A DNA stretch of 64,000 nucleotides, taken from NCBI RefSeq assembly GCF_900116235.1, contig NZ_FPAA01000001.1, positions 310,001-374,000 on the forward strand, in the 5' to 3' direction. Each line of letters begins with the position of its first letter. The first letter of the stretch is position 1. Below, one piece after another: positions 1 through 9,689 of the stretch. Position numbers and translations under genes: made by a program. The notes under the pieces were generated by a model. It searched no databases. It was not told the origin of the DNA and saw only the letters and a list, made by a program, of their open reading frames with translations. Origin of the DNA: Marininema halotolerans. GTDB lineage: Bacteria; Bacillota; Bacilli; Thermoactinomycetales; DSM-45169.

Positions 1-1
1 C

Positions 2-217
2 GGCACTGCGGTTTATTATCTCCTTACCCCCGCCCGTAGCCTCTCAACCTTATTATTGATCGATCTTATTTTATACGCATGGGTACTACTCGGTATCTCC
101 TACGCCATTCCATGGTTCTTCATCAGCCACTCTGCGGCTCTCACAATGGGGCTCCTATTAACCGCTTTAGAGTGGATGTTTTATCGTGTCATTCATCTCC
201 AAGAAGCAACAAAATAA
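2..217 (+). CDS. C-terminal part of an unidentified membrane protein
   Basis: An open frame enters from the left edge and ends with TAA at 215-217, giving 71 codons. The residues are very hydrophobic, with at least two membrane-spanning stretches separated by a short polar turn, and the protein ends in a short charged tail (LQEATK). The start is outside the window and I do not recognise a family. It converges on the nuo operon, with about 120 bases between the two stop codons. Confidence 0.55.
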   Translation, partial: GTAVYYLLTPARSLSTLLLIDLILYAWVLLGISYAIPWFFISHSAALTMGLLLTALEWMFYRVIHLQEATK

Positions 218-288
218 GCAGAAAGTCTTGTAGGTAATGCAAAAGCATATAAAGGGTGGATGATTACCGGTCCATCTGACCACAGAAA

Positions 289-308
289 AAGCCGCCCATC
301 AGCGGCTT
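289..308 (-). terminator. nuo operon terminator
   Basis: AAGCCGC pairs with GCGGCTT around a six-base loop. On the minus strand the stem is followed directly by a run of T. It lies about 30 bases after the nuoN stop and probably ends the nuo transcript. It could also slow transcripts of the converging gene on the left. Confidence 0.7.
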
Positions 309-340
309 ATATTTATGGTCCGACCACAAAAATTACTCCG

Positions 341-1861
341 TCACTTCACTGGCGATAAGGCTGCTCCCCAATCCAAATTCCCCAGGATACCCAATATCCA
401 CTGAGGCATTAAACCGAGACCGAGGGTCGCAATAAATGCGATGCCAATGACCATCATGGCACCGACTGGAACCCGTAAACCTTCTCTTCGTTGAGGGGGA
501 CGGAAATACATCATGCGAATAATCCCAAAGTAGTAGAAATAGGAGGCAACCGTGGTCATTAACATGATGCCAGCAATGAGATACATTGCCCAGTGCTCAG
601 GGGATCCGGTCACGATCGCATTCATCAAGATATAAAACTTGCCAAAGAAGCCAACGGTTACGGGAATCCCTGCTAACGAAAGGAGGAAGAGGGCCATCGC
701 CCCAGCGGTAAGGGGAGCGCGCCGGGAAAGACCCGCAAAGGAGGACAGTTTGCTATCTCCTGCATCTCCTTCAATCAGCATTAATACGGTAAATGCACCG
801 AGTGTTGTAAATAAATAACCCACTAGATAGTATACGGTACTGGGAAAGAGAAAGGGTCCCCATGTCGCCATGGGAACGAGGATAACCCCTGCTTGGGCGA
901 TACTGGAGTAGGCGAGCAACCGCTTGGCATCTTGTTGGCGCAAGGCGATCACCGTCCCAAGGATCATCGAAAGTCCCGCCATAGTCAGAAGAAGCCTCCC
1001 TCCCGTTTCCTCATCGACGAGGGTTCCTCCACCCCCCTGAAACAACGGTAAAAAGCCGGTAAGGAAAACCCGCAACATCAATGCGAAAGCAGCGGTTTTT
1101 GAGATAACCGCTAAAAAAGCGGTGATGGGTGTAGGTGCCCCTTGATACACATCGGGTACCCACATATGAAATGGGGCGACCGCTACTTTGAAACCAAAGC
1201 CAAATACGATCAAAAACAACGCCAACCATGCATATAGGTCGTACCCACTTGTCAGGGCTTCCCCTAACCGCTCCTTCATCGTGAAGAGGTTGGTACTCCC
1301 AGTAAGCCCGTATAAAAAGGACATGCCATACAAAATAAAAGCGGACGCTACCCCACCTAATACAACATTCTTCCAAGCGGCCTCATTGGAAGTAATGGCG
1401 CGCTTTCGCATCCCAACGAGAATATAGGTGGCGATGGAAAGGAGCTCTAATCCGACAAAGAGCGTGATGAGATCCCCAGAGGAAGTCATCACCATGCCAC
1501 CCAAGAGGGCCACTAAAAGGAGATAATAATACTCCCCCTCTGCAAACCCCTTCTCCCTTCGAAAAGCTCCATAGGAGATGACCGCAACCAGTGCCGTTCC
1601 GATAAGGAGGATCATTTTAAAGACGAATGCAAAATCGTCCACCCGATACGTATCCGCTAATATCTGATACGCTGGCTTTCCCCATTGCGTAGCCACAAAC
1701 CCGATTGCCGTTCCAATCGCAATCAGTGTCGGCCACATGAAAAACCGGCGATCTTTATTCGGATGGAGAAACAGGTCGATGACCGATAAGAGGGCTGCCA
1801 TCCCTGCAATCGTTAATTCGGGAGCCATAACGGTCCAATCGAAGTCGATCAATGTTTTCAT
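341..1861 (-). CDS. nuoN: NADH-quinone oxidoreductase subunit N
   Basis: This is one of the three antiporter-like membrane subunits of complex I, which move protons as quinone is reduced. The 506-residue product is almost entirely transmembrane helices and has the family hallmarks: a GLELLSIATY segment near residue 137, a KVAVAPFHMWVPDVYQGAPTP block near 225-245, and a QQDAKRLLAYSSIAQAG block near 308-325, which holds lysines of the proton path. It is the last gene of the nuo operon, four bases after nuoM, and is followed by a terminator. The length is normal for the family. Confidence 0.96.
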   Translation of the reverse strand: MKTLIDFDWTVMAPELTIAGMAALLSVIDLFLHPNKDRRFFMWPTLIAIGTAIGFVATQWGKPAYQILADTYRVDDFAFVFKMILLIGTALVAVISYGAFRREKGFAEGEYYYLLLVALLGGMVMTSSGDLITLFVGLELLSIATYILVGMRKRAITSNEAAWKNVVLGGVASAFILYGMSFLYGLTGSTNLFTMKERLGEALTSGYDLYAWLALFLIVFGFGFKVAVAPFHMWVPDVYQGAPTPITAFLAVISKTAAFALMLRVFLTGFLPLFQGGGGTLVDEETGGRLLLTMAGLSMILGTVIALRQQDAKRLLAYSSIAQAGVILVPMATWGPFLFPSTVYYLVGYLFTTLGAFTVLMLIEGDAGDSKLSSFAGLSRRAPLTAGAMALFLLSLAGIPVTVGFFGKFYILMNAIVTGSPEHWAMYLIAGIMLMTTVASYFYYFGIIRMMYFRPPQRREGLRVPVGAMMVIGIAFIATLGLGLMPQWILGILGNLDWGAALSPVK

Positions 1862-1865
1862 CCCT

Positions 1866-3374
1866 CTACCCTCCTATTCGGGCGACAATTTGGGTGAGCG
1901 TGGACTGGATGGGATCACCCAATACAGCTGGCCATATCCCGATCAGGAGGATTCCCCCAACCATTGTGAGCATGGGGATAAGTTCCGTCCAACGAGCATC
2001 GGTCAATTTTTGCCAGCGGGGTTCCGTCGGTCCATATCCAATCGTCAAAACGGCTCGTAAGGTATAAACCGCAGCGAATACAAGCCCCATTGTCCCGATA
2101 ACGGCAATCGTGGGCTGTGTATGAAAAAGACCCAGGAATGCCAGAAACTCAGAGATAAAACCAGACATACCTGGCAATCCAAGCAGTGCTAAACCTCCAA
2201 TCAGAAGGATTCCTGTCATCACGGGCATCGGTGCAGCAAGTCCACCTAACTCTGTGATATCCGTTGTCCGCGTCCGCTCATACAGTCGACCGATATAGAA
2301 GAACAATAGAGCGGAAATAAAACCATGGGACACCGTCTGGAAAACCGCACCCGTTAATCCCGATAGATTGAGCGAAGCGATGCCAAATAGGATGATCCCC
2401 ATATGGCTCACACTGGAATAGGCAAGAATGCGCCTTAACTCCGTCTGCTTAAAGGCAAGCACCGCCCCAACTAACAGATTGATCAATCCCAAGATGGCCA
2501 AAATAAAGGCAATCTCTTTGACCTGCGCAGGAAATAGCTCTACGCCAAACCGAATCAATCCATACGCTCCCATCTTTAGTAGGATACCCGAATGGATCAT
2601 CACCACGGCCGGCGGGGCCTCGGTATGTACCTTGACCATCCAGGTATGGAAAGGAAATATGGGAAGCTTTATGGCGAAGGCGAGGACGATGCATACAAAG
2701 GATCCCATCAACACCCGTTGTGCCATTTCATTGTGGGCAAGGGCGAGCATCATTTGCTGATTACTCATAATCCCAAGCAATTGATCCATATCCATCGTCT
2801 GAAAGAGTGACTGGATCCCAATAAAGCCAAGTAACATCAAAGCGGAGCCGACACCATTATAAAGAAGGAATTGATTCGCTGCACGCTCGCGATTCACCTG
2901 ACCCCAAATCCCAACTAAAAAGAACATGGTTACTAATGTGATTTCAAAGAAGATGAAAAAGAGAAAAAGGTTACGTGCACAGAATACACCCAATACCCCT
3001 ACTTCCAACAATAGAAAGAGAAGAAAGTACCCTTTTTCTCTCTTTTTAATGACAAAGGAGGCGATCGCTGCTAATGCCGTAATGATCACCGTCATGATGA
3101 TCAGGGAGAGGGATAATCCGTCAACACCCAATTGATAAGCAAACTCCCACGATTGTCCTTGACCTAATGGAATGCTGAACCAGGGTAGATGCTCGCGAAA
3201 TTGGATGCCGCCTTGCTGAATGTTGTACTGAAAGGCGATATAGAAGGCGAGAAGTAACGGAGGCAATGTACCGAATAACCCCATCACACGGTGCAACTGA
3301 CCTCGTTTCCTTGGTAAGCATAAAAGGACGACAACACCTATCAACGGTGAAAATAGCATGCCACTCAGCCACAT
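1866..3374 (-). CDS. nuoM: NADH-quinone oxidoreductase subunit M
   Basis: This antiporter-like complex I membrane subunit has about 14 predicted helices and the conserved IKLPIFPFHTWMVKVHTEAP segment, followed by KQTELRRILAYSSVSHMG. The open frame extends far upstream inside nuoL and the true start lies near 3374-3380. ATG at 3374 gives 502 residues beginning MWLSGML. A TTG two codons earlier, at 3380, sits at better spacing (six bases) behind GGAGGTG and may be the real start. The nuoL stop overlaps this site, so translational coupling is likely. Confidence 0.95.
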   Translation of the reverse strand: MWLSGMLFSPLIGVVVLLCLPRKRGQLHRVMGLFGTLPPLLLAFYIAFQYNIQQGGIQFREHLPWFSIPLGQGQSWEFAYQLGVDGLSLSLIIMTVIITALAAIASFVIKKREKGYFLLFLLLEVGVLGVFCARNLFLFFIFFEITLVTMFFLVGIWGQVNRERAANQFLLYNGVGSALMLLGFIGIQSLFQTMDMDQLLGIMSNQQMMLALAHNEMAQRVLMGSFVCIVLAFAIKLPIFPFHTWMVKVHTEAPPAVVMIHSGILLKMGAYGLIRFGVELFPAQVKEIAFILAILGLINLLVGAVLAFKQTELRRILAYSSVSHMGIILFGIASLNLSGLTGAVFQTVSHGFISALLFFYIGRLYERTRTTDITELGGLAAPMPVMTGILLIGGLALLGLPGMSGFISEFLAFLGLFHTQPTIAVIGTMGLVFAAVYTLRAVLTIGYGPTEPRWQKLTDARWTELIPMLTMVGGILLIGIWPAVLGDPIQSTLTQIVARIGG

Positions 3375-3376
3375 GT

Positions 3377-5245
3377 TCAACCAAACCACCTCCCCGCAGT
3401 CAGTCCCACAATCACGATCACCAATCCAAGTAGACTCACGAGGGCATAGGTCTGGGCTTGCCCATTTTGCATTCGGGATCCGATTCGCCCTCCAGCCTGA
3501 AACAACGCACCAACCCCCGAGACGATTCCAGAGATGATTTGTTGATCCACCCATGACAGTAAGATACTTAGCCAACGATAGGGCTTCCCAATTCCCCATC
3601 GATAAAGATCATCCACAAAATAAGCACGGCTGAGCAGGTGATGGATTCCAGTAACGCTTTGGGATTGTGACGGTATCGTGACGGCTCCACGCCCATATCG
3701 AAGCCATGCCACACCCACCCCTGCTAAAGAAAGCAAAAGGGTTAAAAGCGGGATCCAACCAGGTGCTTCCCCTTGGGGTGCAGCCAATATGCCTGTTCCT
3801 TTCGTTAACCAGTCACTAAATCCATGGGCAGGTATCCATGCCAGGAATCCTGCCCCGATCGCTGGAATGGTAAGCAACACCATTGGCCAAATCATCACCC
3901 GCGGAATTTGACTTGGCGCAATCTTCCCCCGTTCTTCCCCCATAAATACGAGAAAGAAGAGACGAAAAATATAAAGAGCGGTAAGAAAAGCGGTAACCAC
4001 TCCGACCAAAAATAAATCCACCCGCCCGCTTAACCAGGCCGCAGTAAGAATCTCTTCCTTTGAGAAAAATCCTGAAAACGGCGGAATCCCCGTGATCGCA
4101 AGGCACCCGATTAAAAACAACCAACCAATCCTTCGTTGGCTTTTCCACAACCCACCCATTCGACGGATATCCTGCTCATGATGAAGCATCGTGATGATGG
4201 CTCCTGCTGCTAAAAAGAGAAGCGCTTTAAAGCTGGCATGGGTGGTCAAATGAAAGATACCCGCAACATAGCCAGAAGAACCGAGGGCAAGCATCATATA
4301 GCCTAACTGGCTCACGGTTGACCAAGCAAGAATTCGCTTAATATCGTTTTGTACCAATCCGATTGTTGCTGCAAAAATCGCGGTAAAGGCACCCACATAA
4401 GCGACCGTACCGAGTGCAACATCCGATGCCGCAAATATAGGAAATGCCCGAGCCACCAGGTAAGCCCCTGCCGCTACCATCGTCGCAGCGTGGATCAGTG
4501 CACTCACAGGGGTAGGCCCCTCCATCGCATCGGGTAACCAACTATGTAGTGGAAACTGGCCGGATTTCCCCACGGCTCCCACAAAGATGAGTAGCGCAAT
4601 GAGGGTGATCATCTCCGGTGGTATCTTGTTCGCGGAAATCGCGGCAAAAATTGCTTCCCACTCAAAGCTTCCAACCTGCCAAAAGGTAAGGATTACCGCA
4701 ATAAAAAGGCCTACATCGCCGATTCTAGTCAGGATGAATGCCTTTCTTGCCGCCCGTTTTGCTTCAGGTTTATAGAACCAGAAACCAATTAACAGAAAGG
4801 AGCACACACCTACCAGCTCCCAAAAAACATACAATTGCAATAGATTCGGCGAAATAACGAGGCCCAACATCGAAAACGTGAAGAGAGACAAATAGGCATA
4901 AAACGTAGCCATCCGTCGATCCCCTGCCATGTAGCCACGGGCATATCGATGGACTAAAAAGCTGACGAGACTCACAATGACCAGCATAAGGGCGTTCAAT
5001 TGGTTAACTTCTGCTCCAACCGTAATCGACTGATCGCCAAAGGAAAGCCAGCGCCAATGATGAACGGTGGGAACAACTGTATTCAACGTTTCCATCAACA
5101 CACCGATGGAAATCGCCGCTGAAATGAATACGGCGCAAGAAGCGATCAACGAAGCCACACCATCCGAATAACGACGGGCACCCATCGTCAACAGGAGTGA
5201 GGCCAACAACGGAAACAGTGGTATGCACCACGCAAAATCTGACAT
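3377..5245 (-). CDS. nuoL: NADH-quinone oxidoreductase subunit L
   Basis: This is the largest antiporter-like subunit of complex I (622 residues). It combines a proton-channel domain with the long C-terminal lateral helix that runs along the membrane arm. The conserved GKSGQFPLHSWLPDAMEGPTP segment near 225-246 and NDIKRILAWSTVSQLGYM near 300-317 are present, as is the YARGYM motif near 105. The start ATG at 5245 has a modest GGGTGATT-type ribosome binding site. It follows nuoK by 40 bases and its stop overlaps the nuoM start region. Confidence 0.96.
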   Translation of the reverse strand: MSDFAWCIPLFPLLASLLLTMGARRYSDGVASLIASCAVFISAAISIGVLMETLNTVVPTVHHWRWLSFGDQSITVGAEVNQLNALMLVIVSLVSFLVHRYARGYMAGDRRMATFYAYLSLFTFSMLGLVISPNLLQLYVFWELVGVCSFLLIGFWFYKPEAKRAARKAFILTRIGDVGLFIAVILTFWQVGSFEWEAIFAAISANKIPPEMITLIALLIFVGAVGKSGQFPLHSWLPDAMEGPTPVSALIHAATMVAAGAYLVARAFPIFAASDVALGTVAYVGAFTAIFAATIGLVQNDIKRILAWSTVSQLGYMMLALGSSGYVAGIFHLTTHASFKALLFLAAGAIITMLHHEQDIRRMGGLWKSQRRIGWLFLIGCLAITGIPPFSGFFSKEEILTAAWLSGRVDLFLVGVVTAFLTALYIFRLFFLVFMGEERGKIAPSQIPRVMIWPMVLLTIPAIGAGFLAWIPAHGFSDWLTKGTGILAAPQGEAPGWIPLLTLLLSLAGVGVAWLRYGRGAVTIPSQSQSVTGIHHLLSRAYFVDDLYRWGIGKPYRWLSILLSWVDQQIISGIVSGVGALFQAGGRIGSRMQNGQAQTYALVSLLGLVIVIVGLTAGRWFG

Positions 5246-5285
5246 GGAATCACCCGACCTTCAATCAAAGTGAAAGCGTGGACAT

Positions 5286-5591
5286 TCAGCCTTTCATCGT
5301 ATCGAATTCATCCGCATGGGTTGTATTCCGATTACGATAGAGGGCAAACAAAATCGCAATTCCGACTGCCGCCTCTGCTGCAGCAATGGTGATCGTGAAC
5401 AGTGTAAAAACCTGCCCCATCTGATTCGCATATAATCCAAATTTGGAGAAGGCGACGAGATTAATATTGGCAGCATTCAGCATCAACTCGATGGAAAAAA
5501 GCACAAGCACGGCATTTCTCTTCGTCAATACGCCATAAAGACCAATACAAAATAAAATCGCACCCAGGGCAAGATATGACGTCGCTGGCAT
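5286..5591 (-). CDS. nuoK: NADH-quinone oxidoreductase subunit K
   Basis: This is a small three-helix membrane subunit of complex I of 101 residues, the usual length. The two conserved membrane glutamates are visible in [13 protein letters not shown] (about residue 35) and in [14 protein letters not shown] (about residue 70). The ATG shares its first base with the nuoJ stop codon (TAATG), so the two genes are translationally coupled. Confidence 0.96.
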   Translation of the reverse strand: MPATSYLALGAILFCIGLYGVLTKRNAVLVLFSIELMLNAANINLVAFSKFGLYANQMGQVFTLFTITIAAAEAAVGIAILFALYRNRNTTHADEFDTMKG

Positions 5592-6106
5592 TAGGAATCG
5601 GCCTCCTTTTTCGCCAGAATCACTGCTCCTACTAGAGCAACTAACAACAGGATCGAGGTAAGTTCAAAGGGAATCACATACTGCTTAAATACGGCCTTTC
5701 CTAATGCTTCTAACGAGTAGGATTGGGTTACTTCCTCGTTATTGGCAAAGGGAGTCTGATAGATCACCCCCATGATGATGGCAAAGAGAGCCCCTACCCC
5801 TAAAAAACTAAGGAAGGGATGCCATCGCCGAGGCGACTGATCATCTTCTTCAGTAACATGGTGTTTTGTCAACATGATTCCAAAAAGCATTAAAATGGAG
5901 ATGGCGCCCGTATAAATCAACACTTGAACCACCGCTAAAAATTCAGCATGCAAGAGCACATAGATCCCGGCAATACTCAACAAACTGAATGCGAGCGACA
6001 ATACCATATGAACCACCTTTGTTGCACTAATCATCATCATCCCGCCACCAATTGCCATCATGGAAAGAACAAAGAAGGCAATGGACTCTCCAGTGACCAC
6101 CATCAC
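5591..6106 (-). CDS. nuoJ: NADH-quinone oxidoreductase subunit J
   Basis: This is a five-helix membrane subunit of complex I of 171 residues. It shows the [11 protein letters not shown] segment typical of NuoJ near residues 92-102 and the [12 protein letters not shown] stretch just before it, which holds the conserved tyrosine of the pi-bulge helix. It starts inside the last codons of nuoI (four-base ATGA overlap) and ends on the first base of nuoK. Confidence 0.95.
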   Translation of the reverse strand: MMVVTGESIAFFVLSMMAIGGGMMMISATKVVHMVLSLAFSLLSIAGIYVLLHAEFLAVVQVLIYTGAISILMLFGIMLTKHHVTEEDDQSPRRWHPFLSFLGVGALFAIIMGVIYQTPFANNEEVTQSYSLEALGKAVFKQYVIPFELTSILLLVALVGAVILAKKEADS

Positions 6107-6540
6107 TTCACCCCCTTTGCATTGAGGTTGTTCTCCTTACGAATATGGCGATTATTATCATGGAGCCATTCCATGTTTTTAAATAGATCATCACGACTAT
6201 AGGCAGCCATCTCAAAGTGATTGGTCATCACAATCGCCTCGGTAGGACAGACTTCTGTACAAAGATCACACAGGATACAAATCTCAAAGTTGATATCATA
6301 GGTATCAATAATTTTGCCACGTTTACTTGGATCCGGGTGTTTTCGGCCTGTCAATGTCAAACAGTCAGTGGGACATATCCGTGCACACTGATTGCACACG
6401 ATGCATTTTTCCGGATCAAAATGTTGTATGCCACGAAACCGATCCGGCAATGGTAAGGGTTCATCAGGGTAATGGTGTGTCACTTTCTTCTTTGTCATGG
6501 TTTTCAGCGTAACGCCCATCCCTTTGAGCAAACCTTTCAT
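6103..6540 (-). CDS. nuoI: NADH-quinone oxidoreductase subunit I (8Fe ferredoxin-like)
   Basis: This peripheral subunit carries two [4Fe-4S] clusters (N6a/N6b) that pass electrons towards cluster N2 in NuoB. Both binding motifs are intact: CIVCNQCARICP starting at residue 46 and CILCDLCTEVCP starting at residue 88. At 145 residues it is the compact Bacillus-type form. About 88 bases separate it from nuoH, the widest gap inside the operon. Confidence 0.96.
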   Translation of the reverse strand: MKGLLKGMGVTLKTMTKKKVTHHYPDEPLPLPDRFRGIQHFDPEKCIVCNQCARICPTDCLTLTGRKHPDPSKRGKIIDTYDINFEICILCDLCTEVCPTEAIVMTNHFEMAAYSRDDLFKNMEWLHDNNRHIRKENNLNAKGVK

Positions 6541-6628
6541 CGCTCATCCTCCTTGTACCCATAGTCGTTGAATGTGTAGGCAATTGAGAAAGTGTCGGAT
6601 TTGATCCCCTTTTGTCAGGGTATTCCGA

Positions 6629-7603
6629 TCAATAAAATTGTCCAATCCAAGGAATTTCCTTAAGGATCGCAGAGAGAAAGATATTGGCTAATGCGAGTGG
6701 GAGAAGGACTTTCCAGCCAAGCTGCATCAATTGATCAATCCGTATTCGGGGAAGTGTCGCCCTTATCCAAAAGAGAGAGAAAACGATCAGCGAGAACTTG
6801 AAAACAAACCAAATGATCGGTGGGATAAACGTCATCCCAAAGAGTGGATTCCAGCCGCCAAGGTACAGTACCGTTGTCAGTCCTGCCATGGCAAACACAT
6901 AGACATACTCTGCCAGCATAAAAAAGGCGAAGCGAAAGCCTGTGTACTCCACATGATACCCAGCGACCAGCTCCGACTCTGCTTCGGGCAAATCAAAGGG
7001 TGTTCGGTTTAATTCAGCCAACGATGCGACAAAGAACACAGCAAACCCAATAAATTGTGGAAGGATAAACCACAGGTTCTTCTGCGCCTCTACAATGGTC
7101 ATCAAGTTTAAAGAACCTACACTCATGATGACGCCGATCACCGCCATCACCAACGGGATCTCATAACTGATCATCTGCGCTGCGGAACGCATTGCTCCAA
7201 GAAGTGCGTACTTATTGTTGGAGGCCCATCCCCCTGCAAGTACTCCAATCGTCGTGATACTTGAAATGGCTATATAGTAGAGAAGTCCTACTCCGATATC
7301 AGCAAAGTACACCGTGGGTGTATAGGGAATCACCGCAAGTACTGCAAAGGCTGGCACAAAAGCAATGATTGGTGCCCACTTAAAAAGCGGTCGATCCGCC
7401 TGATGCGGAATAATATCCTCTTTCAGTAACAACTTCAAAACATCCGCAACCGATTGCAAAACTCCCCATGGCCCTACACGATTCGGACCATGACGCCCCT
7501 GCATCCATCCGATCACTTTCCGTTCAAAGAGAATGGCCATCGTGACGAAACCAAGCACAACGCCCAGCAGAATCACTGGCCCGATGAAGGTCATGGCATG
7601 CAA
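6629..7603 (-). CDS. nuoH: NADH-quinone oxidoreductase subunit H
   Basis: This membrane subunit forms much of the quinone-access channel at the junction of the two arms of complex I. Conserved features are ERKVIGWMQGRHGPNRVGP near the N terminus, and EIPL and AELNRTPFDLPEAESELVAGY in the middle, the latter being the charged loop facing NuoB/NuoD. The frame is open further upstream. A TTG at 7603 lies nine bases after GGAGGTG and is the best start; ATG at 7594 (MTFIGPV) is the alternative. nuoC ends only 41 bases upstream, leaving no room for nuoD. Confidence 0.95.
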   Translation of the reverse strand: MHAMTFIGPVILLGVVLGFVTMAILFERKVIGWMQGRHGPNRVGPWGVLQSVADVLKLLLKEDIIPHQADRPLFKWAPIIAFVPAFAVLAVIPYTPTVYFADIGVGLLYYIAISSITTIGVLAGGWASNNKYALLGAMRSAAQMISYEIPLVMAVIGVIMSVGSLNLMTIVEAQKNLWFILPQFIGFAVFFVASLAELNRTPFDLPEAESELVAGYHVEYTGFRFAFFMLAEYVYVFAMAGLTTVLYLGGWNPLFGMTFIPPIIWFVFKFSLIVFSLFWIRATLPRIRIDQLMQLGWKVLLPLALANIFLSAILKEIPWIGQFY

Positions 7604-7644
7604 AGTGACACCCACCTCCCCGTTCCATGGATAAATAGCATTCC

Positions 7645-8451
7645 TTAGATCTCTTGATCGTAAGGCTGATAATCTTTTCGTAGCGGATACCCAACCCAAT
7701 CATCCGGCATGAGAATCCGACAGAGGTTCGGATGATCTGAAAACTGAATCCCGAGCAAATCATAAGTCTCTCGTTCGTGCCAATTTGTCGCAGGCCAAAC
7801 CTCTACCACCGAGGGAACATCCGGCGATTCCCGCTCGGTTTTCACTCGAATACACAGGCGGTTCTGGTTGGCTAAGGAGTACAGATGAAGGACCACTTCC
7901 ATATGCGTCTCATAATCCACCCCAGAAAAATTTTGCACATAATCGAAGGCAAAATCTTTTTCATCACGCAGAAAATAGGCAACTTCGCGCCAATGACTTG
8001 CAGGGATGATCATGGTTGGCAAGTGTCCGTTTAACCGATTGATAAACCCTTCAAGTACCACTTCCTCCCCCAATTCCTCCTTTACTCGGTGTAGAAAGGT
8101 ATCGAGTAAGGGTTGCTTCGGTGAAGGCTCCAATGGCTCTGCGACTGGCTTTACAACCGGCCGCTTACGAGCAGCTCCCGCCTTTACTTTGGAGGAGGCT
8201 GCCTCCTTTGCAGCCGCTGCCGCTTTCCTTTTTAGCTCCGAAGGGTTCGCGGAATTCACTTGTGGCGAAACCCTTGCCGCTGGTTTTTCTTCTTGTTTTG
8301 AAGGGGATTCCTTGAAAGCTTCTTCCTCAGAACCCGCTTGTTCGACAGACGCCTGCTTCTCTTCACCTTGACGAGACGAAAAGCGGTTTTTTTCTTTATC
8401 GACTGATGATTTTGATTTTTTATTCGATTGATTTTCTTCTTCCTTCGTCAC
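7645..8451 (-). CDS. nuoC: NADH-quinone oxidoreductase subunit C with long charged N-terminal extension
   Basis: Residues from about 113 to 268 form the 30-kDa subunit domain, ending in the family signature [20 protein letters not shown] and the LRKDYQPYD tail. The first 110 or so residues are a low-complexity region rich in Lys, Glu, Ala, Ser and Gln, which is not part of the conserved fold. Comparable Lys-rich extensions are known on Bacillus NuoC. It is not fused to NuoD. It overlaps nuoB by four bases, and the next gene is nuoH rather than the expected nuoD. Confidence 0.94.
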   Translation of the reverse strand: MTKEEENQSNKKSKSSVDKEKNRFSSRQGEEKQASVEQAGSEEEAFKESPSKQEEKPAARVSPQVNSANPSELKRKAAAAAKEAASSKVKAGAARKRPVVKPVAEPLEPSPKQPLLDTFLHRVKEELGEEVVLEGFINRLNGHLPTMIIPASHWREVAYFLRDEKDFAFDYVQNFSGVDYETHMEVVLHLYSLANQNRLCIRVKTERESPDVPSVVEVWPATNWHERETYDLLGIQFSDHPNLCRILMPDDWVGYPLRKDYQPYDQEI

Positions 8452-8966
8452 TGCTCAGTTACCCCCTGTCCGGTCCTTGCCTCATAGCGAATCTTCTCCT
8501 GCAACTTATTGATCCCATAAATTAACGCCGCAGGATTAGGTGGACACCCAGGAATATAAACATCCACAGGTACAATCTGGTCCACCCCTTTAATCACCGC
8601 ATAGGACTTTACATAGGGGCCACCTGCTGTTGCACAGGAACCCATCGCAATCACCCACTTGGGTTCTGGCATCTGATCATAGAGACGGCGCAATAAAGGC
8701 CCCATCTTTTTCGTCACCGTTCCCGCTACAATCATCACGTCTGACTGACGTGGGGAAGCTCGAAAGAAGGAGCCAAACCGATCCAAATCATAGTGGGCCG
8801 CACCCGTACCCATCATCTCAATTGCACAACAAGCCAACCCAAAGGTCATCGGCCAGAGGGAATTACTACGGGCCCAGGCTTTCACCTGATCCAATGTGGT
8901 GGTAAAGACATTCCGTTTGATTTCCGCTTCTAATTCAGGGGAGATTCCCTCCAGTTTCAGGTCCAT
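8448..8966 (-). CDS. nuoB: NADH-quinone oxidoreductase subunit B
   Basis: This peripheral subunit holds cluster N2, the last electron carrier before quinone. The cysteine ligands are all present: the adjacent pair Cys46-Cys47 in [10 protein letters not shown], Cys111 in MGSCATAGG and Cys141 in IPGCPPNP. The product has 172 residues, normal for Bacillales. It overlaps nuoA by ten bases and nuoC by four. In complex I, N2 faces a quinone pocket built jointly with NuoD, which is missing from this locus. Confidence 0.97.
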   Translation of the reverse strand: MDLKLEGISPELEAEIKRNVFTTTLDQVKAWARSNSLWPMTFGLACCAIEMMGTGAAHYDLDRFGSFFRASPRQSDVMIVAGTVTKKMGPLLRRLYDQMPEPKWVIAMGSCATAGGPYVKSYAVIKGVDQIVPVDVYIPGCPPNPAALIYGINKLQEKIRYEARTGQGVTEQ

Positions 8967-9331
8967 TCCAACACCTTCTTTTTCCAGGCGTATGCGAGAC
9001 CAATCACTAAAAAGAAGACAAAGAACAGCATCTCACCCAGGACAAATAAGCCCATATCGGCTCGCAACGCATCATATACGACCGCCCAGGGATAAAGAAA
9101 TACCGTCTCCACATCAAAAACGACAAAGAGTAGCGCAAAAAGGTAATAACGTACATTAAACTGAACCCAGCTATCCCCAGTAGGATCAACCCCACTCTCA
9201 TAGGAGATGGACTTTTCCGCTGAAGGTTTATCAGGACGCAAAAAACGCCCCGCCGTCAACGCCACTACCGGTAAGGCTAGACCCAAGAGGAAAAAAACAG
9301 CCACCGCCAAATAACTTGCGGTATACGTCAT
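8957..9331 (-). CDS. nuoA: NADH-quinone oxidoreductase subunit A
   Basis: This three-helix membrane subunit of complex I has the conserved block [20 protein letters not shown] followed by [15 protein letters not shown]. Start ATG 9331 (MTYTASY) is chosen because GGAGGGG precedes it at good spacing. The frame stays open upstream to 9439, but those residues do not resemble NuoA. The product is 124 residues, the family length. It is the first gene of the operon. Confidence 0.95.
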   Translation of the reverse strand: MTYTASYLAVAVFFLLGLALPVVALTAGRFLRPDKPSAEKSISYESGVDPTGDSWVQFNVRYYLFALLFVVFDVETVFLYPWAVVYDALRADMGLFVLGEMLFFVFFLVIGLAYAWKKKVLEWT

Positions 9332-9471
9332 CGTACCCCTCCATCCTCTCGTTGCACACACCTTATCACCCTCCCCATAAGGCAGGGATTCGAAGCGACC
9401 CACCACAACTCTAGGCCTTTTACAGGGGAGATAATACAAACTTTAGGACTACCATTTTTCGTCCAGTTCTG

Positions 9472-9480
9472 ATTATATCA
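9472..9480 (-). promoter_or_regulatory. candidate nuo operon promoter (extended -10)
   Basis: On the minus strand TGATATAAT is an extended -10 element about 140 bases before nuoA. A second extended -10, TGCTATAAT, lies upstream at 9535-9543. Neither has a convincing -35 box, as expected for extended -10 promoters. Apart from these and the short reading frame at 9690-9779, the 460-base gap between nuoA and the DUF2834 gene shows nothing I can interpret. Confidence 0.4.
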
Positions 9481-9689
9481 AATAATGCCTCATCGAACCA
9501 CTTTAAACCGAACAAGTGATAGAACAGAAGTATGATTATAGCAGGAATGATCTTAATTACTAGCGCATACCCTTCGAACATCCCTTAATGAGGGAACCTT
9601 TAACATCCGGCTTAGCCAACCGATTCATTTTGTCGATCCCCTAATTTTTATACTCGTTACATTGGGAGAAATTCGCCATTGTAGGAGGA

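Noticed and set aside
3375-3599. Long N-terminal extension of NuoM in the open frame
   Set aside because: It overlaps the conserved end of nuoL and lacks membrane or NuoM features. The ribosome binding site supports a start at 3374-3380.
7604-7699. Possible remnant of nuoD in the open frame upstream of nuoH
   Set aside because: The upstream residues are the out-of-frame end of nuoC and show no NuoD motif; a remnant cannot be seen.
8090-8400. Low-complexity region in nuoC as an intergenic repeat or frameshift
   Set aside because: The frame is open and continuous with the NuoC domain and overlaps nuoB by ATGA, so it is part of the protein.
1866-8966. Absence of nuoE, nuoF and nuoG
   Set aside because: Bacillales complex I clusters normally lack the NADH module, so this is expected. 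Only the absence of nuoD is unusual.
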